From positions 1-64,000 of the forward strand of contig CALBLK010000008.1 in assembly GCA_937895845.1 (NCBI GenBank): DNA of 64,000 nucleotides, given 5' to 3'. A program made the translations under genes and the position numbers. The notes under the pieces were generated by a model that ran no database searches, was not told the DNA's origin, and saw nothing but the letters and a program-made list of their open reading frames with translations. Position 1 is the first letter of the stretch. Every line of letters begins with the position of its first letter. This document shows positions 45,307 through 53,041 of this stretch, piece by piece. The DNA is from an uncultured Prevotella sp. (GTDB lineage: Bacteria > Bacteroidota > Bacteroidia > Bacteroidales > Bacteroidaceae).

Positions 45307-46126
45307 GCGGCACACACTGGCAGCATACGGCATGGCGGCCCTCTGGGCCGCGGCCGCACAGGCACAGGACACCGCGCCGCTGCCCTCGCTGCCCATCCGC
45401 ACCACATCATATATGGTGGGGGTCGGCCCTACACGCCTCCTGGACACCTATCTGTCGCAGGAGCATTTTGGAGGCACAGGCTTCACTTTCCTGTCAGCCA
45501 CCGAGCGCCGCCGGCAGCCTTCAGCGCGCTGGTCAACGCTGATGGAGCACCAGGCCGGCCTGGCCACGCTGAACGACCGGGCCGACCGGACCATGGAGCT
45601 GGAGGGGTCGTACAGGCTCTTCTGGGGGCGGCTGCACGAGTGGAGGCTCCTGGGCGACCGGCTGTCACTCCAGGCGGGCGGCATGGGAGCGGCCACCCTG
45701 GGCTTTGTCTACAACACCACCGGGGGCAACAATCCGGCACAGGCAAGGGCGGCCATCCAGGTCATGCCAACGGCAGCGGCCTGCTACCGCTTCACAGCCG
45801 GCCGCTGCAGGATGGCTGTACGCTACGAGCTGCAGCTGCCGCTCCTCGGGCTGATGTTCTCGCCCAACTACGGCCAGTCGTACTATGAGATTTTCTCGCG
45901 CGGCGACTATGACCGCAACATCGTGCCAACCACCATGGCCTCATCGCCATCCTTCCGCCAGCAGCTGGCTGTCGACATTGGCGTGAGCCGCCGGCTCGTG
46001 CTGCGCGTGGGCTATCTTGGCGACTACACGCAGGCACGGGTGAACCAGCTCAAGCAGCACACCTACACCCACCGCCTCATGGTGGGCGTGGTAAAAAGAT
46101 TTCAAATTCTCAGTTACCGACCATGA
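45293..46126 (+). CDS. DUF3316-like outer-membrane/periplasmic protein
   Basis: A 277-residue exported protein with a signal peptide (YGMAALWAAAAQAQ). The remainder has alternating, aromatic-rich strands (LLDTYLSQEHFGGTGFTFLS, YRLFWGRLHEWRLLGDRLS) ending in MVGVVKRFQIL, consistent with a small beta-barrel. The pattern matches the Bacteroidota family DUF3316, of unknown function. ATG at 45293 overlaps the end of the topoisomerase gene by 14 nt, and its stop overlaps the next start (ATGA), so it is translationally coupled at both ends. Confidence 0.75.
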   Translation: MAGNRRHTLAAYGMAALWAAAAQAQDTAPLPSLPIRTTSYMVGVGPTRLLDTYLSQEHFGGTGFTFLSATERRRQPSARWSTLMEHQAGLATLNDRADRTMELEGSYRLFWGRLHEWRLLGDRLSLQAGGMGAATLGFVYNTTGGNNPAQARAAIQVMPTAAACYRFTAGRCRMAVRYELQLPLLGLMFSPNYGQSYYEIFSRGDYDRNIVPTTMASSPSFRQQLAVDIGVSRRLVLRVGYLGDYTQARVNQLKQHTYTHRLMVGVVKRFQILSYRP

Positions 46127-47166
46127 GCAACCACCTGTCACGCCGCTGCCTCAGGCTTTCGCTGATAGCCCTCGTCATTCTGGGGCTATGCGCCTGTGTC
46201 GACGAAGAGGAGTTCGGCAACACGCCACGGGGCAACTTCGAGGCCTTGTGGAAGATACTCGACGAGCGCTACTGCTTCTTTGACTACAAGCGAGAGACCT
46301 ACGGGCTCGACTGGGACGCCATACACGAGAAATACCGGGCGCGAATCAGTGACAGGATGAACAGCAGCCAGCTCTTCGAGGTGTGCAGCGACATGCTGTC
46401 CGAACTGCGCGACGGCCACGTCAACCTGTCGGCGTCACACGACCTCGCACGCTACTGGAGCTGGCAGGAGGACTTCCCCACCAATTTCAGCGACACTCTG
46501 CTGCGCCGATACCTGGGCACGGACTACAGGATTGCTGCCGGCCTGAAATACAGGGTGCTCGACGACAACATCGGCTATGTGTATTACGAGAGCTTCGCTG
46601 ACGGCATCGGCGAGGGCAACCTTGACGAGGTGCTGAGCGCACTGATGCTCTGCCGGGGACTGATTCTCGACATACGCAGCAACACGGGGGGGCTGGTGAC
46701 CAACGCCGAGCGGCTGGCCGCACGCTTTATCGACCAGGCCACTCATGTGGGGTACATCCAGCACAAGACAGGAAAGGGGCACTCCGATTTCTCATCCATG
46801 GAGCGGCAGATCCTGGAACCGTCGTCCAACATCCGCTGGCACAAACCGGTGTGCGTGCTCACCAACCGCCAGGTTTACAGCGCCGCCAACGAGTTTGTGA
46901 AGTATATGCACCACGCCCCCCATGCCACCATAGCCGGCGACCGTACCGGCGGCGGCGCGGGACTGCCTTTCTCCAGCTCGCTGCCCAACGGCTGGACTGT
47001 GCGCTTCTCGGCCTGCCCCATGTACGACAGCGACGGGCGCTCCACCGAATTTGGCATTGAGCCAGACCACGCCGTAGGACTCCTTGACAGTGACTTCGCC
47101 CGCGGGCGTGACACCATCATCGAGTGGGCAAGGCAATGGATTGCCCTTGCCGCGAACAAGCAGTGA
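46123..47166 (+). CDS. S41-family peptidase lipoprotein
   Basis: A 347-residue lipoprotein (lipobox LGLCAC). An N-terminal helical domain (NFEALWKILDERYCFFDYK, LRDGHVNL) resembles the tricorn-like S41 peptidases of Bacteroidota. The catalytic core (about 150-335) contains IGYVYYESF, GLILDIRSNTGG, and the serine region NRQVYSAANEFVKYM, with AGDRTGGGAGLPFS forming the next strand. There is no separate PDZ domain. It probably processes or degrades proteins at the cell envelope. It starts within the stop codon of the DUF3316 gene. Confidence 0.87.
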   Translation: MSNHLSRRCLRLSLIALVILGLCACVDEEEFGNTPRGNFEALWKILDERYCFFDYKRETYGLDWDAIHEKYRARISDRMNSSQLFEVCSDMLSELRDGHVNLSASHDLARYWSWQEDFPTNFSDTLLRRYLGTDYRIAAGLKYRVLDDNIGYVYYESFADGIGEGNLDEVLSALMLCRGLILDIRSNTGGLVTNAERLAARFIDQATHVGYIQHKTGKGHSDFSSMERQILEPSSNIRWHKPVCVLTNRQVYSAANEFVKYMHHAPHATIAGDRTGGGAGLPFSSSLPNGWTVRFSACPMYDSDGRSTEFGIEPDHAVGLLDSDFARGRDTIIEWARQWIALAANKQ

Positions 47167-47194
47167 AACGCATTTTTGCAAACAAGCCACCAAA

Positions 47195-48337
47195 ATGAAA
47201 CATACAAACCTCAACAGCCGCACATCCGCCCAATCAGGAAAAATGGAGCCGCGGCACAAAGCCATCCGAAAAGCAGGCACGCTCCTGCGCAAAGTGTCAC
47301 TTGCCTGCTGCTGGCTGTCGCTGCCGGCGGCGGCCCAGCAAGAGGGAGCGGACCGGACACCGGCAAGGGGCGCGCGGACACCAGGGACATTCACCACTGC
47401 CGAGCCGATGGTTCACGACCCGGTGATGGCAGAGCAAGGGGGCACCTACTATCTGATGAGCACCGGGCGCGGCATTCAAGTGGCCGAGTCGTCCGACAGA
47501 AAGACATGGCGCGTGTGGCGCGGGGTTCCGCTTGTCACCACTGTGCCCGCATGGACACACGACTCGGTGCCCGGCTTCCGCGACCATATTTGGGCGCCCG
47601 ACATCATCCGCTACCGCGGACGGTGGTGGCTGAACTACAGCTGCTCCACTTTCGGAAAGAACACTTCGGCCATCGGACTTCTCTCGACAGACAGTCTCCG
47701 CCCGCTCTCAGCGGACGGAACAAACACCATCCGCTGGCGTGACGAGGGGGCCATTGTCTGCTCCAAGGGCGGGCGCGACAACTGGAACGCCATCGACGGA
47801 AACTTTGTCATCGATGACCGAGGCAACCCATGGCTCACCTTCGGCTCCTTCTGGGACGGCATCCAACTGGTACGCCTTGACTCGACCATGCACATCGCCC
47901 GGCCATCAAACCAGCGCACCATAGCCCGAAGGAGAACCGGCGGACGCGACAACCCCATCGAAGCGCCATTCATCTTCCGCCACGGTGACTACTACTACCT
48001 CTTTATCTCCTGGGACTACTGCTGCCGGGGGTCGCAAAGCACCTACAAAGTGGCAGTGGGCCGCAGCCACAAGATAGACGGCCCCTACCTTGACCGCAAC
48101 GGAAAAGACATGGCCGAAGGAGGCGGCACCGTGGTGCTGGAAGGCGACAAAAAGGTTTTCGAGGCGGCAGGCCACTGTGCCGTCTACCATTTCGCCGACC
48201 GCGACATCTTCATCTGCCACGGTTACAGCATCAACAGGGGCGGTGCCTCGGTGCTGATAGAGCGTCCCGTCACATGGACTCAAGACGGCTGGCCCGACCT
48301 CTCGCCCGGCCAGACCCGTACTCTCGCCTCCCAATGA
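47195..48337 (+). CDS. GH43 endo-1,5-alpha-L-arabinanase-like enzyme
   Basis: A 380-residue exported glycosidase with a five-bladed propeller. The catalytic triad is visible: the base aspartate in VHDPVMAE, the pKa-modulating aspartate in WNAIDGNFV and the acid glutamate in PIEAPFIFRHG. The metal-ligand histidine lies in AAGHCAVYHF. HIWAPDIIRY, GSFWDGIQLV and WDYCCRGSQSTYKVAVGRS are typical of arabinanases rather than xylosidases. The signal region is LRKVSLACCWLSLPAAAQQ; ATG at 47243 is an alternative start. It is 28 nt after the S41 gene and the last gene before a tandem array. Confidence 0.88.
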   Translation: MKHTNLNSRTSAQSGKMEPRHKAIRKAGTLLRKVSLACCWLSLPAAAQQEGADRTPARGARTPGTFTTAEPMVHDPVMAEQGGTYYLMSTGRGIQVAESSDRKTWRVWRGVPLVTTVPAWTHDSVPGFRDHIWAPDIIRYRGRWWLNYSCSTFGKNTSAIGLLSTDSLRPLSADGTNTIRWRDEGAIVCSKGGRDNWNAIDGNFVIDDRGNPWLTFGSFWDGIQLVRLDSTMHIARPSNQRTIARRRTGGRDNPIEAPFIFRHGDYYYLFISWDYCCRGSQSTYKVAVGRSHKIDGPYLDRNGKDMAEGGGTVVLEGDKKVFEAAGHCAVYHFADRDIFICHGYSINRGGASVLIERPVTWTQDGWPDLSPGQTRTLASQ

Positions 48338-48399
48338 GCGGAAACGGCCAGCAGAAGAACAACCCCACCCCGACTCCCCGACCAGCCATGCCTTTGCAA

Positions 48400-48540
48400 G
48401 AAACGCCTGAAAGGAAACAAGAAACGCCTGAAAGGAAACAAGAAAACGCCTGAAAGGGAAAAAGAAAACGCCTGAAAGGGAAAAAGAAACGTTTGAAAGG
48501 GAAAAAGAAAACGCCTGAAAGGGAAAAAGAAACGTTTGAA
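48400..48540 (+). repeat. 21-22-bp polypurine tandem array
   Basis: Six full units and a partial one with the pattern GAAAACGCCTGAAAGGGAAA (21 or 22 bp). Two variants alternate toward the end: AACGCCTGAAAGG and AAACGTTTGAAAGG. Purine-rich on the plus strand. It lies between the GH43 stop and the tRNA-Leu promoter. Confidence 0.88.
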
Positions 48541-48580
48541 TGCAATACGGCCAGACAAAAACAAATAAGCCGTTCCACGC

Positions 48581-48611
48581 TTGGCCATTTCACAGAAAAG
48601 CGGTAACTTTG
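48581..48611 (+). promoter_or_regulatory. Promoter of tRNA-Leu
   Basis: TTGG (48581-48584), 19 nt, then TAACTTTG (48604-48611), 23 nt before the tRNA. Confidence 0.8.
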
Positions 48612-48634
48612 CACAACTTTACCTCCCATCCATT

Positions 48635-48716
48635 GCGCTTGTGGCGAAATTGGTAGACGCGCCAGACTTAGGATCTGGTGATTTCGGTCGTGTAGGTTCG
48701 AGTCCTATCAGGCGCA
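48635..48716 (+). tRNA. tRNA-Leu (anticodon TAG)
   Basis: Acceptor GCGCTTG/CAGGCGC with one G-U pair, anticodon stem CCAGA/TCTGG with loop CTTAGGA (anticodon TAG), a class II long variable arm (TGATTTCGGTCG), T stem GTAGG/CCTAT with loop TTCGAGT, discriminator A. CCA is not encoded. Confidence 0.97.
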
Positions 48717-48725
48717 CCCCTTGAA

Positions 48726-48763
48726 ATCCCGGCTGCTTGAATATGAGCGGCCGGGATTTTTCT
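48726..48763 (+). terminator. Intrinsic terminator of tRNA-Leu
   Basis: ATCCCGGCTGCT pairs with AGCGGCCGGGAT around an 8-nt loop, followed by TTTTCTC. Confidence 0.85.
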
Positions 48764-48838
48764 CTAGACATTTTCCGCAGCTCCTGGGATTGTGAAAAGT
48801 GACAGAACAAGACAGTCTGAAATGACAGAACAAAAGAA

Positions 48839-48877
48839 AAGGCCAAGAGTATCTCCCGACAGTCTTGGCCTTGTTTT
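48839..48877 (+). terminator. Second hairpin with T-rich tail
   Basis: AAGGCCAAGA (48839-48848) pairs with TCTTGGCCTT (48863-48872), followed by GTTTTCT. No gene ends here. It may be a back-up terminator or the 3' end of an unrecognised small RNA; no promoter was found between it and the tRNA terminator. Confidence 0.5.
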
Positions 48878-48995
48878 CTAACTAACTTATTATCAACTAT
48901 TCATTACTCATTCTGAATTGTTCCAAATGGTGATGCAAAGTTAAGCATAAAAGTTGCGGAAATCAAGGGTAAAAGGGCAGAAACCCACGTAAACG

Positions 48996-49027
48996 TTTGC
49001 GAATATGGCCGAAAACGGCTATCTTTG
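48996..49027 (+). promoter_or_regulatory. Promoter of the lacI-GH31-GH3 operon
   Basis: TTTG (48996-48999), 20 nt, then TATCTTTG (49020-49027). The transcript would begin near 49034, so the regulator must start at 49053 and not at the upstream in-frame codon at 49005. Confidence 0.8.
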
Positions 49028-49052
49028 TCACACTAATCTGCTGTTATGCCCC

Positions 49053-50102
49053 ATGCCTACTAACAAACACCGCATATCGCTGAAAGACCTCGCACACGAA
49101 CTTGGCGTGAGCATCGCCACGGTGAGCCGCGCCCTGCGCAGCAGCCCGGAGATAGGAAAAGACATGCAGGTACGCGTGAAAGAGCTGGCCCAGAAGCTCA
49201 ACTACCGCCCCAACCCCTTTGCCCAGAGCCTGCGCAAGGACGCCCCGCGGATTATCGGCGTGGTGGTGCCCAACCTGGTGACCCACTACTATGCCTCGGT
49301 GCTCGACGGCATCGAGGAGGAGGCTGTGCGCAAGGGCTACTCGGTGATTAGCGCCAACAGCCACGAGAGCTTCTCAGACGAGGCGCGCGCCATTGACAAC
49401 TTCATCGGGCTGCACGTGGAGGGCATCGTGGCCTGCCTGGCCCAGGACACCACCGACTACTCGCACTTCAACGAGATTGCCGACATGGGCATCCCCCTTG
49501 TCTTTTTCGGCCGCACCTGCCTGACCGACAAGTTTTCATCCGTCACAGCCAACGGCGACGAGGCCGCCCGGATGGCCACCCAGCACCTGGTTGACACCGG
49601 CTGCCGCCGCATCGCCTTCATCGGCGGCCCCAACCACCTTGACATGGTGCGCCGGCGCAAGCACGGATACATCGAGGCCCTGCACGACAACCGCATCCCC
49701 ATCGACCGCACGCTGGTGGCCTGCGGTCCCATCGACTACCACGTGGCAATGGAGCGCACCAAGCAGATGCTCGGCCAGCCGGGGAGGCCCGACGCCATCC
49801 TGGCCTTCAACGACATCATCACCTTTGCCGCCTTCACAGCCATCAAGGCCGTGCACCTGCGCATACCCGACGACGTGTCACTCGTGGGATTCACCGACGA
49901 CGCCCACGCGCGCTATGTCACGCCGCGCCTCACCGCCATCGAAGACCAGTCAAAGCAAATGGGGAGCGTGGCCTGCCGCCTGCTGCTCGACAACATTGCG
50001 GGCAACCACGCCATACGCCACGAGATAGTGCCCCAGAAGCTGGTCATCCGAGAAAGCACAAGAGCCAAGGCTCAGACAGCACCCCCCACCCCTACATCAT
50101 GA
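49053..50102 (+). CDS. LacI-family transcriptional regulator
   Basis: A 349-residue repressor or activator. The N-terminal helix-turn-helix is ISLKDLAHELGVSIATVSRA, followed by the hinge (LNYRPNPFAQSLRK) and a periplasmic-binding-protein-like ligand domain (IIGVVVPNLVTHYYASVLDG ... AILAFNDIITFAAFTAIK, VSLVGFTDD). It probably senses a sugar released by the neighbouring enzymes and controls this operon, perhaps including itself. The stop overlaps the GH31 start (ATGA), so regulator and enzyme are translationally coupled. Confidence 0.95.
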   Translation: MPTNKHRISLKDLAHELGVSIATVSRALRSSPEIGKDMQVRVKELAQKLNYRPNPFAQSLRKDAPRIIGVVVPNLVTHYYASVLDGIEEEAVRKGYSVISANSHESFSDEARAIDNFIGLHVEGIVACLAQDTTDYSHFNEIADMGIPLVFFGRTCLTDKFSSVTANGDEAARMATQHLVDTGCRRIAFIGGPNHLDMVRRRKHGYIEALHDNRIPIDRTLVACGPIDYHVAMERTKQMLGQPGRPDAILAFNDIITFAAFTAIKAVHLRIPDDVSLVGFTDDAHARYVTPRLTAIEDQSKQMGSVACRLLLDNIAGNHAIRHEIVPQKLVIRESTRAKAQTAPPTPTS

Positions 50103-53041
50103 AAGCAAAACTTTTCCCGACTGTCATCGCCACCCTGGCATTCGCGCTGTGCGCCCAGGGCGGCACGGTGCGCACCGCCGGCGGTGTGACACTCTGTTTC
50201 AACAATGCCAAAGGCGGGGCACGCCTGGTGAGACTCACCGTGATGCGCGACAACATTGTGCGCGTGGAAGCCACCCCCGACAGCAGCTTTTGCGACAAGC
50301 GGAGCCTCGTCATCGCGCCCGGAGCACAGGCTGCGCGCCCGCACTTCAGCACGAGCGAGACGGCACAGTCGCTGACCCTCACCACCGCACGGCTGCGGGT
50401 CACCGTCAGCAAGCGCACTGGCCGGCTCCTTTTCACCGACCGCGCCACGGGGCGCACGCTGCTCCGCGAGACGGCAACCGGCGGCAAGCGTTTCAGCCGC
50501 TATGTGTCAGCCCAGACCGAGATGCCACCGGGCTACCACCCCTCAGCACCCGGAGAGATAGCGCGGCTCACCGACAGCGTGCGCACAGGCTACACATGGC
50601 GCGCGCGATTTGAGACACAAGACGGAGAGGCCCTCTACGGACTGGGGCAGCACCAGTCGGAGGAGATGAACTGCCGGGGGCGCAACGAAGAGCTGTTCCA
50701 GTACAACACCAAGGTGAGCGTGCCCTTTGTGATGAGCACAAAGGGCTACGGCCTGCTCTGGGACAGCTACTCCTACGGCCGCTGGGGCTCACCCGACGAC
50801 TACCTCCAGCTGAACCGCGCCTTCAAGCTTTACGACAAGTACGGCAGGCGCGGGGCACTCACAGGAACCTATACCGACAGCAAGGGGCGCTGGCTGGAGC
50901 GCCGCGAGGACTCCGTCTACTACGAGCACTCGGGCGTGGTGGGCAACCTGCCACAGCAAGTGAGGCTCAGCGGCGCCTCGGTGGTCTACGAGGGGAGCGT
51001 CGAGGCGCCCGAGACGGCCTCCTACCACTTTATCCTCTACTATGCCGGCTATGTCAAGGTGAGCGTGGACGGGCATACCGTGGTGCCCGAACGGTGGCGC
51101 ACAGCGTGGAACCCCAATGCCTACAAGTTCAGCGTGGCCCTTGAAAAGGGCCGGCGCACGCCGCTGCGCATCGAGTGGAAGCCCGACGGCAGTGTGTCCT
51201 ACTGCGGGCTCAGAGTGGCCCGCCAGCTCCCGGCAGACGAGCGCGACAACATCTCCATCTGGGCCGAGATGGACCGCTACATGGACTACTACCTGATTGC
51301 CGGGAGCAGCATGGACGAGATTGTCAGCGGCTACCGCACCCTGACGGGGCGCGCCCAGGTGATGCCCAAGTGGGCGCTGGGCTTCTGGCAGAGCCGTGAG
51401 CGCTACAAGACACAGCAGGAGGTGGTGGGCACCCTGGCCGAGTTCCGCAAGAGGGGAATACCGGTCGACAACATTGTGCAAGACTGGAACTACTGGCCGC
51501 AAGACGCCTGGGGCAGCCACCGGTTTGACAGCGCCCGCTTTCCGTCGCCCCAGGCCATGATGGACAGCATCCATGCCATGCACGGACGGCTGATGATATC
51601 GGTGTGGCCCAAGTTCTACTGCTCCACCGCCAACTACCGCCAGCTCGACGCCAACGGCTGGATTTACCGGCAGGCCGTGCGCGACAGTCTGCGCGACTGG
51701 GTGGGGCCGGGCTACCTGGGGTCGTTCTACGACGCTTACGCAGCCGGGGCGCGGCGGCTGTTCTGGCACCAGATGGACAGCTGCCTCTACTCCAAGTACA
51801 AGCAGGGCATTGACGCCTGGTGGATGGACGCCTCCGAACCCAACGTGCGCGACTGCACCCCCCTTGCCTACCGCAAGGCACTCTGCGGCCCCACGGCCCT
51901 GGGCGCCAGCGACGAGTATTTCAACGCTTACAGCTTGGCCAACGCCGAAGCCATCTACAACGGGCAGCGCAGCGTGGCCCCCAACCGCCGCGTGTTCCAG
52001 CTCACCCGCAGCGGCTTCGCCGGACTGCAGCGTTACAGCACCGCCACCTGGAGCGGCGACATTGGCGCCAGGTGGGAGGACATGCGCGCCCAGATGACCG
52101 CCGGCATCAACTTCTCCATGTCGGGCATCCCCTTCTGGGGCATGGACCAGGGCGGCTTCTGCGTGGAGAGCCGCTATGTCAAGGCCCAGCAGCTGTATGA
52201 CCGCACGGGCCAGGAGAACGAAGACCTCGAGGAATGGCGCGAGCTGCAGGCACGCTGGAACCAGTTTGGCTGCTTCATCCCCCTGTACCGCGCCCACGGA
52301 CAGTGGCCCTTGCGCGAGGTGTGGAACATTGCGCCCGAGGGGCACCCGGCCTACGAGACCATCGTGTGGCACGACCGGCTGCGCTACCGGCTGATGCCCT
52401 ACCTCTACTCCATGGCCGGATGGGTCCACTTCCGCGACTACACGATGATGCGCGGACTGGCCATGGACTTTGCCGGCGACGAGCGCGTGCTCGGCATTGG
52501 CGACCAGTGGATTTTCGGCCCGTCGCTGATGGCCTGCCCGGTGGGTGCCTACAAGGCCCGGACGCGCCGGGTCTACCTGCCCGCACAGTGCGGCTGGCAC
52601 AACCTGCACACCGGCGAGCACCTTGACGGGGGCCAGACTGTCACTGCCGACGCGCCCTACGGCCGCATCCCAGTGTTTGTGCCCGATGGCGCCATCATCC
52701 CCCTCGGGCCGGAAATGCAGTGGAGCGACGAGAAAGAGCCTGACAGCATAGACCTGTGCGTGTACAGCGGGCGCAACGGCTCCTTTGAGCTTTACGAAGA
52801 CGAGGGCACCAACTACAACTACGAGCGGGGGCGCTATGCCACCATCACGTTCAACTATGACGACAGGCGGCGCACGCTGACCATCGGCAAGCGCAAGGGG
52901 TCGTTCAGCGGAATGCTCGCCACCAGGGTGTTCAACGTGACACTCAACCCTGCGCTCACGGCAGACGGCAGGTGTGAAAGCACCGCGGGAAAGACCGTGA
53001 GGGCTGTTTACCGGGGAAGACAAATAACCATCAAGCTATGA
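50099..53041 (+). CDS. GH31 alpha-glycosidase (alpha-xylosidase-like) with PA14-type insert
   Basis: A 980-residue exported enzyme (signal about 1-21). An N-terminal beta-sandwich is interrupted by a PA14-like domain (about 255-375; VYEGSVEAPETASYHFILYY, KVSVDGHTVV). The catalytic barrel shows the nucleophile in IDAWWMDASEPN (D577) and the acid/base in TATWSGDIGARWE (D654). The PA14 insert and overall order resemble the xyloglucan alpha-xylosidases of gut Bacteroides, so alpha-xylosidase is the leading guess; alpha-glucosidase activity is possible. The 5' end overlaps lacI and the 3' end overlaps the GH3 gene by ATGA, forming a compact cassette. Confidence 0.92.
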   Translation: MKAKLFPTVIATLAFALCAQGGTVRTAGGVTLCFNNAKGGARLVRLTVMRDNIVRVEATPDSSFCDKRSLVIAPGAQAARPHFSTSETAQSLTLTTARLRVTVSKRTGRLLFTDRATGRTLLRETATGGKRFSRYVSAQTEMPPGYHPSAPGEIARLTDSVRTGYTWRARFETQDGEALYGLGQHQSEEMNCRGRNEELFQYNTKVSVPFVMSTKGYGLLWDSYSYGRWGSPDDYLQLNRAFKLYDKYGRRGALTGTYTDSKGRWLERREDSVYYEHSGVVGNLPQQVRLSGASVVYEGSVEAPETASYHFILYYAGYVKVSVDGHTVVPERWRTAWNPNAYKFSVALEKGRRTPLRIEWKPDGSVSYCGLRVARQLPADERDNISIWAEMDRYMDYYLIAGSSMDEIVSGYRTLTGRAQVMPKWALGFWQSRERYKTQQEVVGTLAEFRKRGIPVDNIVQDWNYWPQDAWGSHRFDSARFPSPQAMMDSIHAMHGRLMISVWPKFYCSTANYRQLDANGWIYRQAVRDSLRDWVGPGYLGSFYDAYAAGARRLFWHQMDSCLYSKYKQGIDAWWMDASEPNVRDCTPLAYRKALCGPTALGASDEYFNAYSLANAEAIYNGQRSVAPNRRVFQLTRSGFAGLQRYSTATWSGDIGARWEDMRAQMTAGINFSMSGIPFWGMDQGGFCVESRYVKAQQLYDRTGQENEDLEEWRELQARWNQFGCFIPLYRAHGQWPLREVWNIAPEGHPAYETIVWHDRLRYRLMPYLYSMAGWVHFRDYTMMRGLAMDFAGDERVLGIGDQWIFGPSLMACPVGAYKARTRRVYLPAQCGWHNLHTGEHLDGGQTVTADAPYGRIPVFVPDGAIIPLGPEMQWSDEKEPDSIDLCVYSGRNGSFELYEDEGTNYNYERGRYATITFNYDDRRRTLTIGKRKGSFSGMLATRVFNVTLNPALTADGRCESTAGKTVRAVYRGRQITIKL

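Noticed and set aside
48400..48540. CRISPR array or coding repeat
   Set aside because: The units are contiguous with no spacers, and the translated frames are low-complexity with no start or context.
50789..53023. A 744-codon minus-strand frame opposite GH31
   Set aside because: GH31 has catalytic residues and coupled neighbours on the plus strand. The antisense frame shows no family features.
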